64,000 nucleotides of DNA, from positions 1,364,001-1,428,000 of the forward strand of contig NZ_JANUHB010000001.1 of the NCBI RefSeq assembly GCF_024756255.1, given 5' to 3'. Both the position numbers and the translations under genes were made by a program. The notes under the pieces were generated by a model. That model worked only from the letters and a program-made list of their open reading frames with translations. It did no database searches and was not told the origin of the DNA. Origin of the DNA: Massilia agilis. GTDB lineage: Bacteria; Pseudomonadota; Gammaproteobacteria; Burkholderiales; Burkholderiaceae_D. This document shows positions 18,506 to 26,551 of the stretch, one piece after another. Positions within the stretch are counted from its first letter, which is position 1; the number at the start of each line of letters is the position of its first letter.

Positions 18506-19549
18506 ATGAACAAGAAATGGATTGTCATACCGTCTTTGCTGATCCTGACGATGACCGGAGCGATCGCCAGCCCCCCGGAGACAGTAGAGCTGAATCGCGC
18601 AACCCAATTGGAGGTCGTCGATGCACTGGTTGCCAAGCTAAATGCCTACTATGTTTTTCCCGACAAAGCTAAACAAGCCGAGGCGGTCCTGCGCCAGCGC
18701 CAGCGCGAGGGCAAGTACGATGGGATCACGGACGGCAAACAGCTGGCCAAACAGCTATCGGATGACATTGATGGCGTTATCCACGACAAGCATATGTTGG
18801 TAGATTTCAGTGCCCGCCCGGTCCCGTCCGAGGATTCAATGCCCCCGCCACCCCAGACGCGGGCGGAGTGGGAAAAACAGGTGCCACCTGCGGTGCTCCA
18901 AAGGGTCCTCGCGTCAAACCTTGGCGTCGAAAAGGTTGACCACCTGAGCCCCAATATCGGCTACCTGCAGATTTCCTCGTTCGGGCCGGTTTTTCTCGTA
19001 TCCGAAAAGTTCGCCACGGCGATGAATGAACTGGCTGACACCGATGGCCTCATCATTGACCTGCGCAACAACGGCGGCGGCGGGGGAGACTCAGTGGCGT
19101 TACTGATCAGCTATTTTGTTGACGAGCGCACCCGCCTCAACGACACCTGGGAACGTGCCACCAACATCACCACACAGTACTGGACGCAGGATAAGCTTGA
19201 CGGCAAACGCTATGGTGGCAAGAAGCCGGTCCTCATCCTGGCAGGCCCCAATACGAAGTCCGCTGCCGAGGCATTCGTGTACACGATGCAAGCGCTGAAA
19301 CGCGCCACAGTGATCGGCGAGCGGACTTGGGGCGGAGCCCATGCCGCGCGCCCTTATCGCCTTGGCGACCATTTTTACGCCGTGATACCTAGCCGGCGCA
19401 CCATCAGTCCAATTACCCATACTAATTGGGAAGGAGTGGGCGTCATCCCGGATATCGCAGCAACGCCCGACAACGCGCTTGCGGTGGCCAAGGACCTGCT
19501 GCAGCGTCGACTTCAAGGAACCGCCGCGCCTGGCGACGCGGGACATTGA
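18506..19549 (+). CDS. S41-family peptidase (IRBP-like)
   Basis: 347 residues with an N-terminal signal peptide (MNKKWIVIPSLLILTMTG, then AIAS), so exported. An IRBP-like N-terminal helical domain (QLEVVDALVAKLNAYYVFPD) precedes the S41 core: GYLQISSFGPVF, IIDLRNNGGGGGDSVALL, and the catalytic segment NTKSAAEAFVY with the presumed nucleophile serine, followed by VIGERTWGGAHAARPY. There is no PDZ domain, unlike CtpA. Third positions are less strictly G/C than in the neighbours, which hints at transfer. The ATG at 18506 is preceded by CAGAGG. Its end overlaps the opposite-strand cysteine hydrolase by 37 bases. Confidence 0.85.
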   Translation: MNKKWIVIPSLLILTMTGAIASPPETVELNRATQLEVVDALVAKLNAYYVFPDKAKQAEAVLRQRQREGKYDGITDGKQLAKQLSDDIDGVIHDKHMLVDFSARPVPSEDSMPPPPQTRAEWEKQVPPAVLQRVLASNLGVEKVDHLSPNIGYLQISSFGPVFLVSEKFATAMNELADTDGLIIDLRNNGGGGGDSVALLISYFVDERTRLNDTWERATNITTQYWTQDKLDGKRYGGKKPVLILAGPNTKSAAEAFVYTMQALKRATVIGERTWGGAHAARPYRLGDHFYAVIPSRRTISPITHTNWEGVGVIPDIAATPDNALAVAKDLLQRRLQGTAAPGDAGH

Positions 19550-20124
19550 CGGATCGCTCGACGCGAGAGCGCATCGAGTATGTCCGCCGTCGGCACCACC
19601 GTGGCGAATTCCCCGTGCAGGCTGGCCAGCGCGGTATCGTGCATCAGCTGCGCGCTGTAGTGGCGGCCGTCGGGGCCTGTGCGCTCGAAGGTCGCCGCCG
19701 CATCGGCCGCGAAGAACACCTCGAAACCGAAATTACCGGCCATGCGCGTGGTCGTCGATACGCAGTGGTCGGTGGTGATGCCGCAGATGACCAGCGTGCC
19801 GATCCCGTCCGCGCGCAGGCGCTGTTCCAGGTCGGTGCCGATGAACGAACTGTTCACGTTCTTGTACAGGACCGGTTCGCCCGCGAGCGGCGCCGCTTCC
19901 GGCTTGACGCGAAAGCCCGGCGCGTCCGGGTGGAACAGGCTGCCCGGCCGCTGCGAACGGTGCTGGATGTGAAAGAGCGGCCGGCCGGTTGCGCGCCAAC
20001 CGGCGAGCAGCCGTGCGACGTTCTGCTCGGCCTGCGGGTTGTTGCGCTCTCCCCAGCTCGGATCGTTGAATGCCTGCTGCACGTCGATGACGATCAGCGC
20101 GGCGTTGGCGGGCAGTTGCTGCAT
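19513..20124 (-). CDS. Cysteine hydrolase, isochorismatase family
   Basis: 203 residues with the complete isochorismatase-like triad: D14 (ALIVIDVQQAF), K88 (VLYKNVNSSF) and C121 (GITTDHCVSTTTR), plus the conserved cis-peptide region before the cysteine. Members hydrolyse isochorismate, nicotinamide, ureas or related amides; the substrate here cannot be inferred. The C-terminal tail overlaps the 3' end of the S41 peptidase gene. A LysR-type gene is divergently oriented 103 bases away, the usual position for its regulator. Confidence 0.9.
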   Translation of the reverse strand: MQQLPANAALIVIDVQQAFNDPSWGERNNPQAEQNVARLLAGWRATGRPLFHIQHRSQRPGSLFHPDAPGFRVKPEAAPLAGEPVLYKNVNSSFIGTDLEQRLRADGIGTLVICGITTDHCVSTTTRMAGNFGFEVFFAADAAATFERTGPDGRHYSAQLMHDTALASLHGEFATVVPTADILDALSRRAIRQCPASPGAAVP

Positions 20125-20227
20125 CGGGTACTCCTTTCATGTGGACGAGCCGCCATCTTCGCCCGCGCGTTGCTGCAAGCCCAACCGAAATGCCCGATAA
20201 TTGCCAGCTCATCCATGAAGGATTTCG

Positions 20228-21142
20228 ATGGCTATGAAGCTCAGCCAACTCAGGATGCTGGTTGCGGTCGCGGATCACGGCAGTTTCAGCGCGGCCGCCG
20301 CGCAGCTCGACTGCACGCAATCGCGCATCAGCCACGCGATCGGCGAGCTCGAACGCGAGCTCGGCGTGCGCCTGCTCGCGCGCACACGCGTTGGCTCGGC
20401 GCCGACCGATGCCGGCCACCGGGTTCTGGACAAGGCGCGGCAGATGCTGCGGATCGAGGCCAGCCTGCTCGACGCCGCGCGCGACAGCCAGGCCCTGGCG
20501 GGACGCGTGCGCATCGCATGCTTTCGCAGCGTGGGCACGCACCTGCTGCCGCACGCGCTCGAGGCACTGGCGCTGGAATATCCTGGCATCGAGATCGAGA
20601 TCGACGACGGCTGCGACGAGCGCGACGATGTGGCACAAGCGGTGCTGCAGGGCCGCGCCGATATCGGCATTGCGCAGCGGCCGGTGGATGACGCGCTTGC
20701 GTGGCAGCCCTACCTGTTCGACAGCTACCGGCTGGTGCTGCCCGCCTCGCTGGCCCCGCGCATCGACGGCGGCTGGCCGGCGCTCGATGGCCTGCCGTTC
20801 ATCGCGCTGGCCTGCTCGGGAGCCGCCGCGGTGCTGGAGCGCTGCCGTGTGGCCGGTTTCGCGGCGCAGCCAAGCCGCACGCTGGCCAACGATACGAGCA
20901 TCGCCGCCATGGTCGGGCGCGGCATGGGATTTTCGATCCTGCCCGAGCTGTCGGTCTTTCCCCGGCCCGACGAGGTGCGCACGCTTGCGCTGCCGATTCC
21001 GGCGCGGCGCGAATTCGTCATCGCCGCCCTGCCTGGCACGATGCGCGCGCCGGCCGTGAAGGCGGTGCTGCGCTTCCTGCGCGACAAGCGTATCGTGGCG
21101 CGGACACGGGCTTACCAGGGCGGCATCGTCAGCTGGGAGTGA
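20228..21142 (+). CDS. LysR-family transcriptional regulator
   Basis: 304 residues. An N-terminal winged helix-turn-helix (MKLSQLRMLVAVADHGSFSA to about residue 62) and a C-terminal LysR substrate-binding domain (GRVRIACFRSVGTHLLPHAL, DIGIAQRPVDDALA) are evident. Being divergent from the cysteine hydrolase gene, it probably controls that gene in response to a small effector. ATG 20228 has AAGGA upstream; a second ATG two codons on (MKLSQ) is also usable. It converges on the slipin gene, with only 6 bases between the stops. Confidence 0.92.
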   Translation: MAMKLSQLRMLVAVADHGSFSAAAAQLDCTQSRISHAIGELERELGVRLLARTRVGSAPTDAGHRVLDKARQMLRIEASLLDAARDSQALAGRVRIACFRSVGTHLLPHALEALALEYPGIEIEIDDGCDERDDVAQAVLQGRADIGIAQRPVDDALAWQPYLFDSYRLVLPASLAPRIDGGWPALDGLPFIALACSGAAAVLERCRVAGFAAQPSRTLANDTSIAAMVGRGMGFSILPELSVFPRPDEVRTLALPIPARREFVIAALPGTMRAPAVKAVLRFLRDKRIVARTRAYQGGIVSWE

Positions 21143-21148
21143 TGGCGT

Positions 21149-21913
21149 TTAGCCGCCGTCCTTGGCGTCCATGAACGAGCGCAGCATCTCCACCGGCAGC
21201 GGGAACACGATGGTGGCGGTCTTGTCGCTGGCGATCGTGGACAAGGTCTGCAGGTAGCGCAACTGCATCGAGCCGCTTTGGCGCCCCAGCACCTGCGCGG
21301 CCTGCATCAGCTTTTCCGACGCCTGCAGTTCGCCCTCCGCGTGGATCACCTTGGCGCGGCGCTCGCGCTCGGCCTCGGCCTGGCGCGCAATCGCGCGGAT
21401 CATCGACTCGTCCAGGTCGACGTGCTTGATCTCGACGTTGGCCACCTTGATGCCCCACGCGTCGGTCTGCGCGTCCAGCACCTGCTGGATGTCGATGTTG
21501 AGCTTTTCGCGCTCGGCCAGCATCTGGTCGAGTTCGTGCTTGCCCAGCACCGAGCGCAGCGTCGTCTGCGCCAGCTGGCTGGTGGCCTCGAAAAAATTCG
21601 CGACCTGGATGATGGCCTTGGCCGGGTCGATCACGCGGAAGTACAGCACCGCGCTCACCCGCACCGACACGTTGTCGCGCGAGATCACGTCCTGCTTGGG
21701 CACGTCGTGCACGATGGTGCGCAGGTCCACCCGCACCATTTGCTGCAGCACCGGGATCAGCAGGAACAGCCCGGGCCCCTTCACGGCCCAGAAGCGCCCG
21801 AGCTGGAACACCACGCCGCGCTCGTATTCGCGCAAAATGCGCACCGACATCGCCAGCAGCACGGCCAGCAGCACGATGACCAGGCCGATCGAAAAACTGA
21901 ACTCGATTAGCAT
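21149..21913 (-). CDS. Slipin/stomatin-like SPFH membrane protein
   Basis: 254 residues. One N-terminal membrane segment (LVIVLLAVLLAMSVRIL) is followed by the SPFH domain (REYERGVVFQLGRFW, KGPGLFLLIPVLQQMVRVDL) and a C-terminal coiled-coil (RQAEAERERRAKVIHAEGEL). Such proteins form membrane microdomain scaffolds and are commonly encoded beside NfeD-type proteases, which is the case here: the NfeD stop and this start are one base apart. AAGGAG six bases before ATG 21913 fixes the start; a further in-frame ATG at 21931 lies inside the nfeD coding sequence. Confidence 0.92.
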   Translation of the reverse strand: MLIEFSFSIGLVIVLLAVLLAMSVRILREYERGVVFQLGRFWAVKGPGLFLLIPVLQQMVRVDLRTIVHDVPKQDVISRDNVSVRVSAVLYFRVIDPAKAIIQVANFFEATSQLAQTTLRSVLGKHELDQMLAEREKLNIDIQQVLDAQTDAWGIKVANVEIKHVDLDESMIRAIARQAEAERERRAKVIHAEGELQASEKLMQAAQVLGRQSGSMQLRYLQTLSTIASDKTATIVFPLPVEMLRSFMDAKDGG

Positions 21914-21914
21914 C

Positions 21915-23270
21915 TCAGGCTCCTTGTTCATTTTCAGGCACCACCTGCAGCACGGGCCCGCGCATGGCGACTACGCGCACCCGCTGGGCGCGCGCGAGCG
22001 GCGTGTCGGTGACGACGTGCCAGGTCTCGCCGCCGATGTTGGCCCAGCCTTCGCGCGTGGCGCCCTCCAGCATTTCGCCCACGCTGCCGACCAGCGCCTC
22101 GGCCCCGCTCACCGGCTTGCGGCGGCGTGTGCGCAAGGCCACGTTCGCCGTTGCCGTGACCAAGAGGCCCGCCGCCACCCCAAGCGTGCCGACCAGGACT
22201 GGCGGGATGCCAAAGCCGGGCCGGTCGGTCTCGATCAGCATCAGCGCGCCGATCACGAACGCGATCACGCCGCCAATGCCGATCGCGCCGAACGTGGGCA
22301 GGAAGGCTTCCGCCACCATCAGCCCGAGCCCGAGCAGGATGAGCGCCAGGCCCGAGTAGTTGACCGGCAGGAGCTGCAGGCCGTACAGGCCGAGCAGCAG
22401 GCAGATCGTGCCGGCCACGCCGGGCGCGATCGCGCCGGGGCTCATGAATTCGAACACCAGCCCGTAGATCCCCACGGTCATCAGGATCAGCGCGACGCTC
22501 GGGTTGGTGATGGCGGCGAGCAGGCGTGTGCGCCAGTCCGGGGCCGCGTCCTCGACGGGAGCGCGCGCGGTGTGCAGCGTTTTCGGCTGGCCGAGCACGG
22601 TCACGGTCCTGCCGTCGAGCAGCGCCAGCAGCCGCGGCAGGTCCGGCGCCACGTCATCGACCACGTGTGCCTTGAGCGCCTCCTCCGCGGACAGGCTGAC
22701 GGCTTCGCGCACCGCCTGCTCGGCCCAGTCGGCATTACGGCCGCGCATCTGGGCCAGCCCGCGGATGTAGGCGGCGGCATCGTTGACCTCTTTGTGTTCC
22801 ATCGTCGATGGCGTCTTTTCCCTGGCCGGCTCGGCGCCGCCCGGGCCCACGGCAACCGGCGTGGCGGCGCCCAGGTTGGTGCCAGGCGCCATGGCGGCGA
22901 TGTGGCTGGCGTACAGGATGTAGGTGCCGGCGCTGGCCGCGCGCGCGCCACCGGGAGCGACGTAGCTCGCCACCGGCAGCGGCGCCGTCAGGATCGCGCG
23001 GATGATGGTGCGCATGGACGTGTCCAGGCCGCCCGGCGTGTCCAGCCGCAGCACGACGAGCTGGGCGCGCTGGCTTGCGGCGCGGGCGATGCCGCGGGCG
23101 ACGTAGTCGGCATAGGCCGGGCCGATGGCGCCGTCCACGGTGAGCACGACGACCTTGGCCGTGCCCGGCAGGTCAACCGCACGGGGCGCGCCGAACAGGC
23201 GCGCCGGGGCCAGCGCCGCCAGCGCCATCAGCAACGAACAAGCCAGCCTTGCCGGCCATGATGGGAACAT
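21915..23270 (-). CDS. NfeD-family membrane serine protease (ClpP-like)
   Basis: 451 residues, the long NfeD type. After a signal sequence comes a ClpP/SppA-like protease domain: RLDTPGGLDTSMR near 75-87, the Ser-Lys dyad S113 (GGARAASAGTYILY) and K160 (HKEVNDAAAYIRGLA). Several transmembrane helices follow (about 240-380), and a C-terminal OB-like NfeD domain (about 385-450). By family knowledge it cleaves the stomatin-like partner encoded just downstream. The two genes form a tight operon. Confidence 0.92.
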   Translation of the reverse strand: MFPSWPARLACSLLMALAALAPARLFGAPRAVDLPGTAKVVVLTVDGAIGPAYADYVARGIARAASQRAQLVVLRLDTPGGLDTSMRTIIRAILTAPLPVASYVAPGGARAASAGTYILYASHIAAMAPGTNLGAATPVAVGPGGAEPAREKTPSTMEHKEVNDAAAYIRGLAQMRGRNADWAEQAVREAVSLSAEEALKAHVVDDVAPDLPRLLALLDGRTVTVLGQPKTLHTARAPVEDAAPDWRTRLLAAITNPSVALILMTVGIYGLVFEFMSPGAIAPGVAGTICLLLGLYGLQLLPVNYSGLALILLGLGLMVAEAFLPTFGAIGIGGVIAFVIGALMLIETDRPGFGIPPVLVGTLGVAAGLLVTATANVALRTRRRKPVSGAEALVGSVGEMLEGATREGWANIGGETWHVVTDTPLARAQRVRVVAMRGPVLQVVPENEQGA

Positions 23271-23364
23271 GCCAGCACCTCGCGACGGACGGGTGTCCCT
23301 CCCAACGGGTTAGAAGTGCTGGCTTCGGCCTTGGTTCCGCAAGCGGGAACACCAGGCAAACGGC

Positions 23365-24204
23365 TCAGGCCAGCGGCGGCCCGTCCATGGAGATGAAGGT
23401 CTCGGCCGCCTCGCGCTGGATGTCGCGCAGCGTGTCTTCGTCGAGCACGAAGTCGAGCGCGCTTTCGGCGTGCTCCGGTGGTGGCGGCGGCGGCGTGCCC
23501 AGCGGCGAGGCCACGGGGGTGTACTGGTTGGCCAGCAGCAGCGTGTCGCGCAGGGTTTCGGGAGGCATGCCCAGCCACGCGCCACGCAGTTCGACGATCG
23601 CTTCGGCCACCGGCGCCGGTACGGCCAGCTTGCGCAGCACCTCGCGGCTGACCACGTCCTCGCACAGCTCGGCCCAGTTCTCGGGATCTTCGTCCAGCAG
23701 GCCCGGGAATTCGTCGGCGCGCGAAAGCAGGTAGAAGCCGCCGACCTCGTGCACGATGCCGGCAAACAGGGCGGTGTCGGGGTTGACGAAGGTGACCCGG
23801 CGCGCAAACGCCTCGGCCAGCGCCGCCACGTGGGCGGTATGCGCCCAGAGCTGCTCGGCCTTGGCGCGCAGGCCAGGGTCCACGATGCGGCTGCCGAACT
23901 GGCGCACCACCAGGCTGGCCACGAGCGCCTGCAGGCGCCGGTAGCCGATCCGCGCGACGGCCGCGCGCACGTTGGTGATTTGCGGCCCGGCCGCACTGTT
24001 ATAGGCAGCGGTGTTCGCCAGCGCCACGGTACGCGCCGCCAGCTGCGGCTCGCCCAGCACCAGGCGGATTGCGTCTTCCAGATGGCAATCGGGATCCTCC
24101 AGCGCCAATTGAAGGCGCAGGACGGCATTGACGCTGGTTGGGAAGGTCATGTCGCCGCGCGCTGCCTGGGCGGCGATGTAACCAAAGGCTTCGATTCTGT
24201 TCAC
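23365..24204 (-). CDS. HDOD-domain protein
   Basis: 279 residues with an HDOD domain spread over about 20-230: PTSVNAVLRLQLALEDPDCH, LVLGEPQLAARTVALANT, AAVARIGYRRLQALVASLVV and FAGIVHEVGGFYLL. HDOD proteins act in signalling and lack a full HD metal site; the role is unknown. The start is uncertain. GTG 24204 gives VNRIEAFGYIAAQ, which fits my recollection of relatives, but an ATG at 24246 is in frame. TATAAT on the minus strand (24216-24211) ends 6 bases before the GTG, so the mRNA could be leaderless if that is the -10. Confidence 0.85.
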   Translation of the reverse strand: MNRIEAFGYIAAQAARGDMTFPTSVNAVLRLQLALEDPDCHLEDAIRLVLGEPQLAARTVALANTAAYNSAAGPQITNVRAAVARIGYRRLQALVASLVVRQFGSRIVDPGLRAKAEQLWAHTAHVAALAEAFARRVTFVNPDTALFAGIVHEVGGFYLLSRADEFPGLLDEDPENWAELCEDVVSREVLRKLAVPAPVAEAIVELRGAWLGMPPETLRDTLLLANQYTPVASPLGTPPPPPPEHAESALDFVLDEDTLRDIQREAAETFISMDGPPLA

Positions 24205-24356
24205 CGCTCGATTATACGCTGGCAAGGTGAACTGGTTGCCTCGCATCTCATGCGATGGCGGGAACCGTGCCGTGACAAGCGCGGTTCCGTGGACGCGGCG
24301 CGACAGTGTGTGTCAGCCGCGCGCGGAACCGTCACATATATGCATACCGGGGGTGC

Positions 24357-25580
24357 CTACTTCACCTTGATGGCGCTCTTCACGTTGGCCACCCCATCCA
24401 CTTCCTTGGCCACCTTGACCGCCTTGTCCGCCTCGGCCTTGGAATCGACGAAGCCGCTCAGCATCACCACGCCCTTCTCGGTCTCGACGTGAATGGCCAG
24501 CGATTTGAGGTCCGGTTCCTTGAACAGGCTGGCCTTGACCTTGGTCGTGATAGCGGTGTCGGAAGCGGCGACCGCGGTCTTCTTGCCGGCCTCGCGCGTG
24601 TTGGCGGCGGCGGTGTCGGTGGCGCCGTCAGCTTTGTCGGCAACGGTAGCCGCGGTGTCGCGCGTCTTCTCGCCAGCCCGCTCCATCGCGTTTTCGGTCT
24701 TGTGCGCCGCAGTCGATGCGGCCTGGCGGGTCTTGTCGCCAGCGCGCTCCATCGTGTTCTCGGTCTTTTGCGCCGCAGTCGAGGCAACCTCGCGGCTCTT
24801 CTCGCCAGCCCTGTCCAAGGCGGTCTCGGTCTTCTGGGCGACGGTATGGGCCACCTCCTTGGTCTTTTCCACCGTGGCCTGTGCCAGCTCCTTCGTCTTC
24901 TCGGCGGCGGTGGAAGCGGCGCTGCGGGTCTTGTCGGCCGCAACCGCAGCCGCATCACGCGTGTCGGCGGCCGCGTTCTCGGTGTGCGCCGCAACCTCGT
25001 TGCCGGCCCGGGCCGCCGCCGTTGCCGGACCCGGCTTGGTCTGGACCAGGCAACCGGTGCGCGCGTCGCCGCCGGCTTGCTCGCACTTCTCCATGGCCTT
25101 CGATGCGTTGGCGTTGCCGGTGCCCGCGATCACGGTGCCGCCGCTGCCGCTGGCGCCGGATGCGCTCACGTCGCGGCCGCTCTTCGCATCGGCCAGCGCG
25201 GCCGTGTGGGTGGACTTGGCGTTGTTCAGGCAGCTGTCCTTGTCGGCCCCGCTCATCGCGCCGCACTTGGCCTTGGCCACCGCGTATTCGGCATCGGCCA
25301 CCCGCTCGCGCGCCTTGGTGCGGCTTTCGCTGGTCTGGTTGTATTTGGCCAGCGCGTCGGACTCGGTGCGCGCTCGCGCCGCCTTCGCCTCGGCCATGCA
25401 CACGTCCTTGTCATTGCCGCTCATGCCGTTGCACTTGGCGGCGGCAGCCTTGTACTCGGCGGCGGCCTTCTGGGTCACTGCACGATAGGTGGCCGGGTCG
25501 TGGTTGAGCGCGGCGGTGGGTGCGAATGCATGGCTGGAGCCGGCGGCAGTCGCCAGCAGGGCGGCGATGAGCGTTTTCAT
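24357..25580 (-). CDS. Secreted LEA-like repeat protein with C-terminal BON domain
   Basis: 407 residues. A signal peptide (MKTLIAALLATAAGSSHA) exports it. Residues 40-180 hold three C-x10-C units (C50/C61, C106/C117, C166/C177), the first two within AKC..MSG.DKD.C. Residues 216-325 are ten uninterrupted 11-residue repeats (for example EKTKEVAHTVA, QKTENTMERAG, DKTRQAASTAA), the period of group-3 LEA proteins, forming a charged amphipathic helix. Residues 343-407 are a BON domain (ITTKVKASLFKEPDLKSLAI, VVMLSGFVDS) as in OsmY. A periplasmic stress-protective or envelope-binding role is plausible but inferred. It is monocistronic, next to two peptidase-like genes. Confidence 0.85.
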   Translation of the reverse strand: MKTLIAALLATAAGSSHAFAPTAALNHDPATYRAVTQKAAAEYKAAAAKCNGMSGNDKDVCMAEAKAARARTESDALAKYNQTSESRTKARERVADAEYAVAKAKCGAMSGADKDSCLNNAKSTHTAALADAKSGRDVSASGASGSGGTVIAGTGNANASKAMEKCEQAGGDARTGCLVQTKPGPATAAARAGNEVAAHTENAAADTRDAAAVAADKTRSAASTAAEKTKELAQATVEKTKEVAHTVAQKTETALDRAGEKSREVASTAAQKTENTMERAGDKTRQAASTAAHKTENAMERAGEKTRDTAATVADKADGATDTAAANTREAGKKTAVAASDTAITTKVKASLFKEPDLKSLAIHVETEKGVVMLSGFVDSKAEADKAVKVAKEVDGVANVKSAIKVK

Positions 25581-25686
25581 GTGGTGTCCCTTGCGTCCGT
25601 TGTTGTTAATACCATGATTTAACGCCTGTGCAACGGCGTCATCTGTGCGACATCGAACACTTGTCGAAAAAACCACCCGCCCGCTG

Positions 25687-26376
25687 TTACTCGTCGGTCA
25701 GCAAGCCCTTGCGCCACAGGGGCAGCGCGTCCTCGAACGGCTTGTCGGCGGCGCCGAACGCGTCGCCGTCGCGGGCCAGGTTCACCCAGGCGCGGGTATC
25801 GTGGCCGGCGCCGGACACCGGCTGGGTGGCGCGCACCGAGGCGAGCCAGCCGTAGATGCGGCCGTAGTCGCCGGGGTGGCTGTGCCGTATCCAGGCCAGC
25901 GCAACCAGGTCGGCGTAGCCCTCCTCGCGGCGGTTTTCACGGATCGCCCTGGCCTCGGCCAGCAGCGACTGGTCGGACGCGCTCTGCTCGCCAACCTCGA
26001 CAAAGCCGGCCGGCAGCGCATGCCAGACGCCCTGTGCGTAGCGCCAGCAGTGCCCGATCTCGTGCGCAGCCATCGCTTCGATCAGTTCGGCGCGCGATGC
26101 CTCGGGCACGCTGCCCAGCACCGCCTCGGCGTCGGCATTGCCACGCAGGGACAGCACCAGCTTGCAGCGGCCGCCGTCGAACCCCATCGCCAGCGGCACG
26201 TCGCCCGCCTTTGCCTGCGGCTGAACGATGATGTCGATCGGGAGTTTCAGCTGTTGCGAATACGACAGGACCGGGGCGGCCGCGCGCAGCCAGCGGGTTT
26301 CCTGTTCGGTGAGGTCGGCGGCGGATGCAGCGTGAAATGCCAGCAGCATCGGAAGGAACGGGAGAAGCTTGCGCAT
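25687..26376 (-). CDS. Putative secreted zinc metallopeptidase
   Basis: 229 residues; I do not recognise the family. A signal peptide (MRKLLPFLPMLLAFHAASA) is clear. AAHEIGHCWRY contains an HExxH zinc motif (H105, E106, H109), and the downstream RREEGYADLVAL (E151/E152, D156) could give a third ligand, the spacing of a gluzincin-like site. C71 and C110 might pair. Taken together a periplasmic metallopeptidase is likely, but no substrate can be suggested. It is separated from the LEA/BON gene by about 105 bases and is probably transcribed on its own. Confidence 0.65.
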   Translation of the reverse strand: MRKLLPFLPMLLAFHAASAADLTEQETRWLRAAAPVLSYSQQLKLPIDIIVQPQAKAGDVPLAMGFDGGRCKLVLSLRGNADAEAVLGSVPEASRAELIEAMAAHEIGHCWRYAQGVWHALPAGFVEVGEQSASDQSLLAEARAIRENRREEGYADLVALAWIRHSHPGDYGRIYGWLASVRATQPVSGAGHDTRAWVNLARDGDAFGAADKPFEDALPLWRKGLLTDE

Positions 26377-26510
26377 CGCGAGGTTTCCGGAGGGGTGTTG
26401 AAATGCCTTAAGGCAATTCTACGGGCCGGAGAACCTGCTAAATGGAGAAAATTTTTCGCTGTGGCAAAGAAGGCAAAGGTGTCGGGATTGCACACAGCGC
26501 AGCGGCGCAA

Positions 26511-26545
26511 GCTCAGCATGGGTCCCGGCTTGCGCCGGGACGACA
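26511..26545. repeat. Family-A palindromic repeat, single copy
   Basis: GCTCAGCATGGGTCCCGGCT begins a single inverted-orientation copy ending in CCGGGACGACA, directly beside the 3' end of the dipeptidyl-peptidase-like gene. Confidence 0.85.
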
Positions 26546-26551
26546 TGGCGG

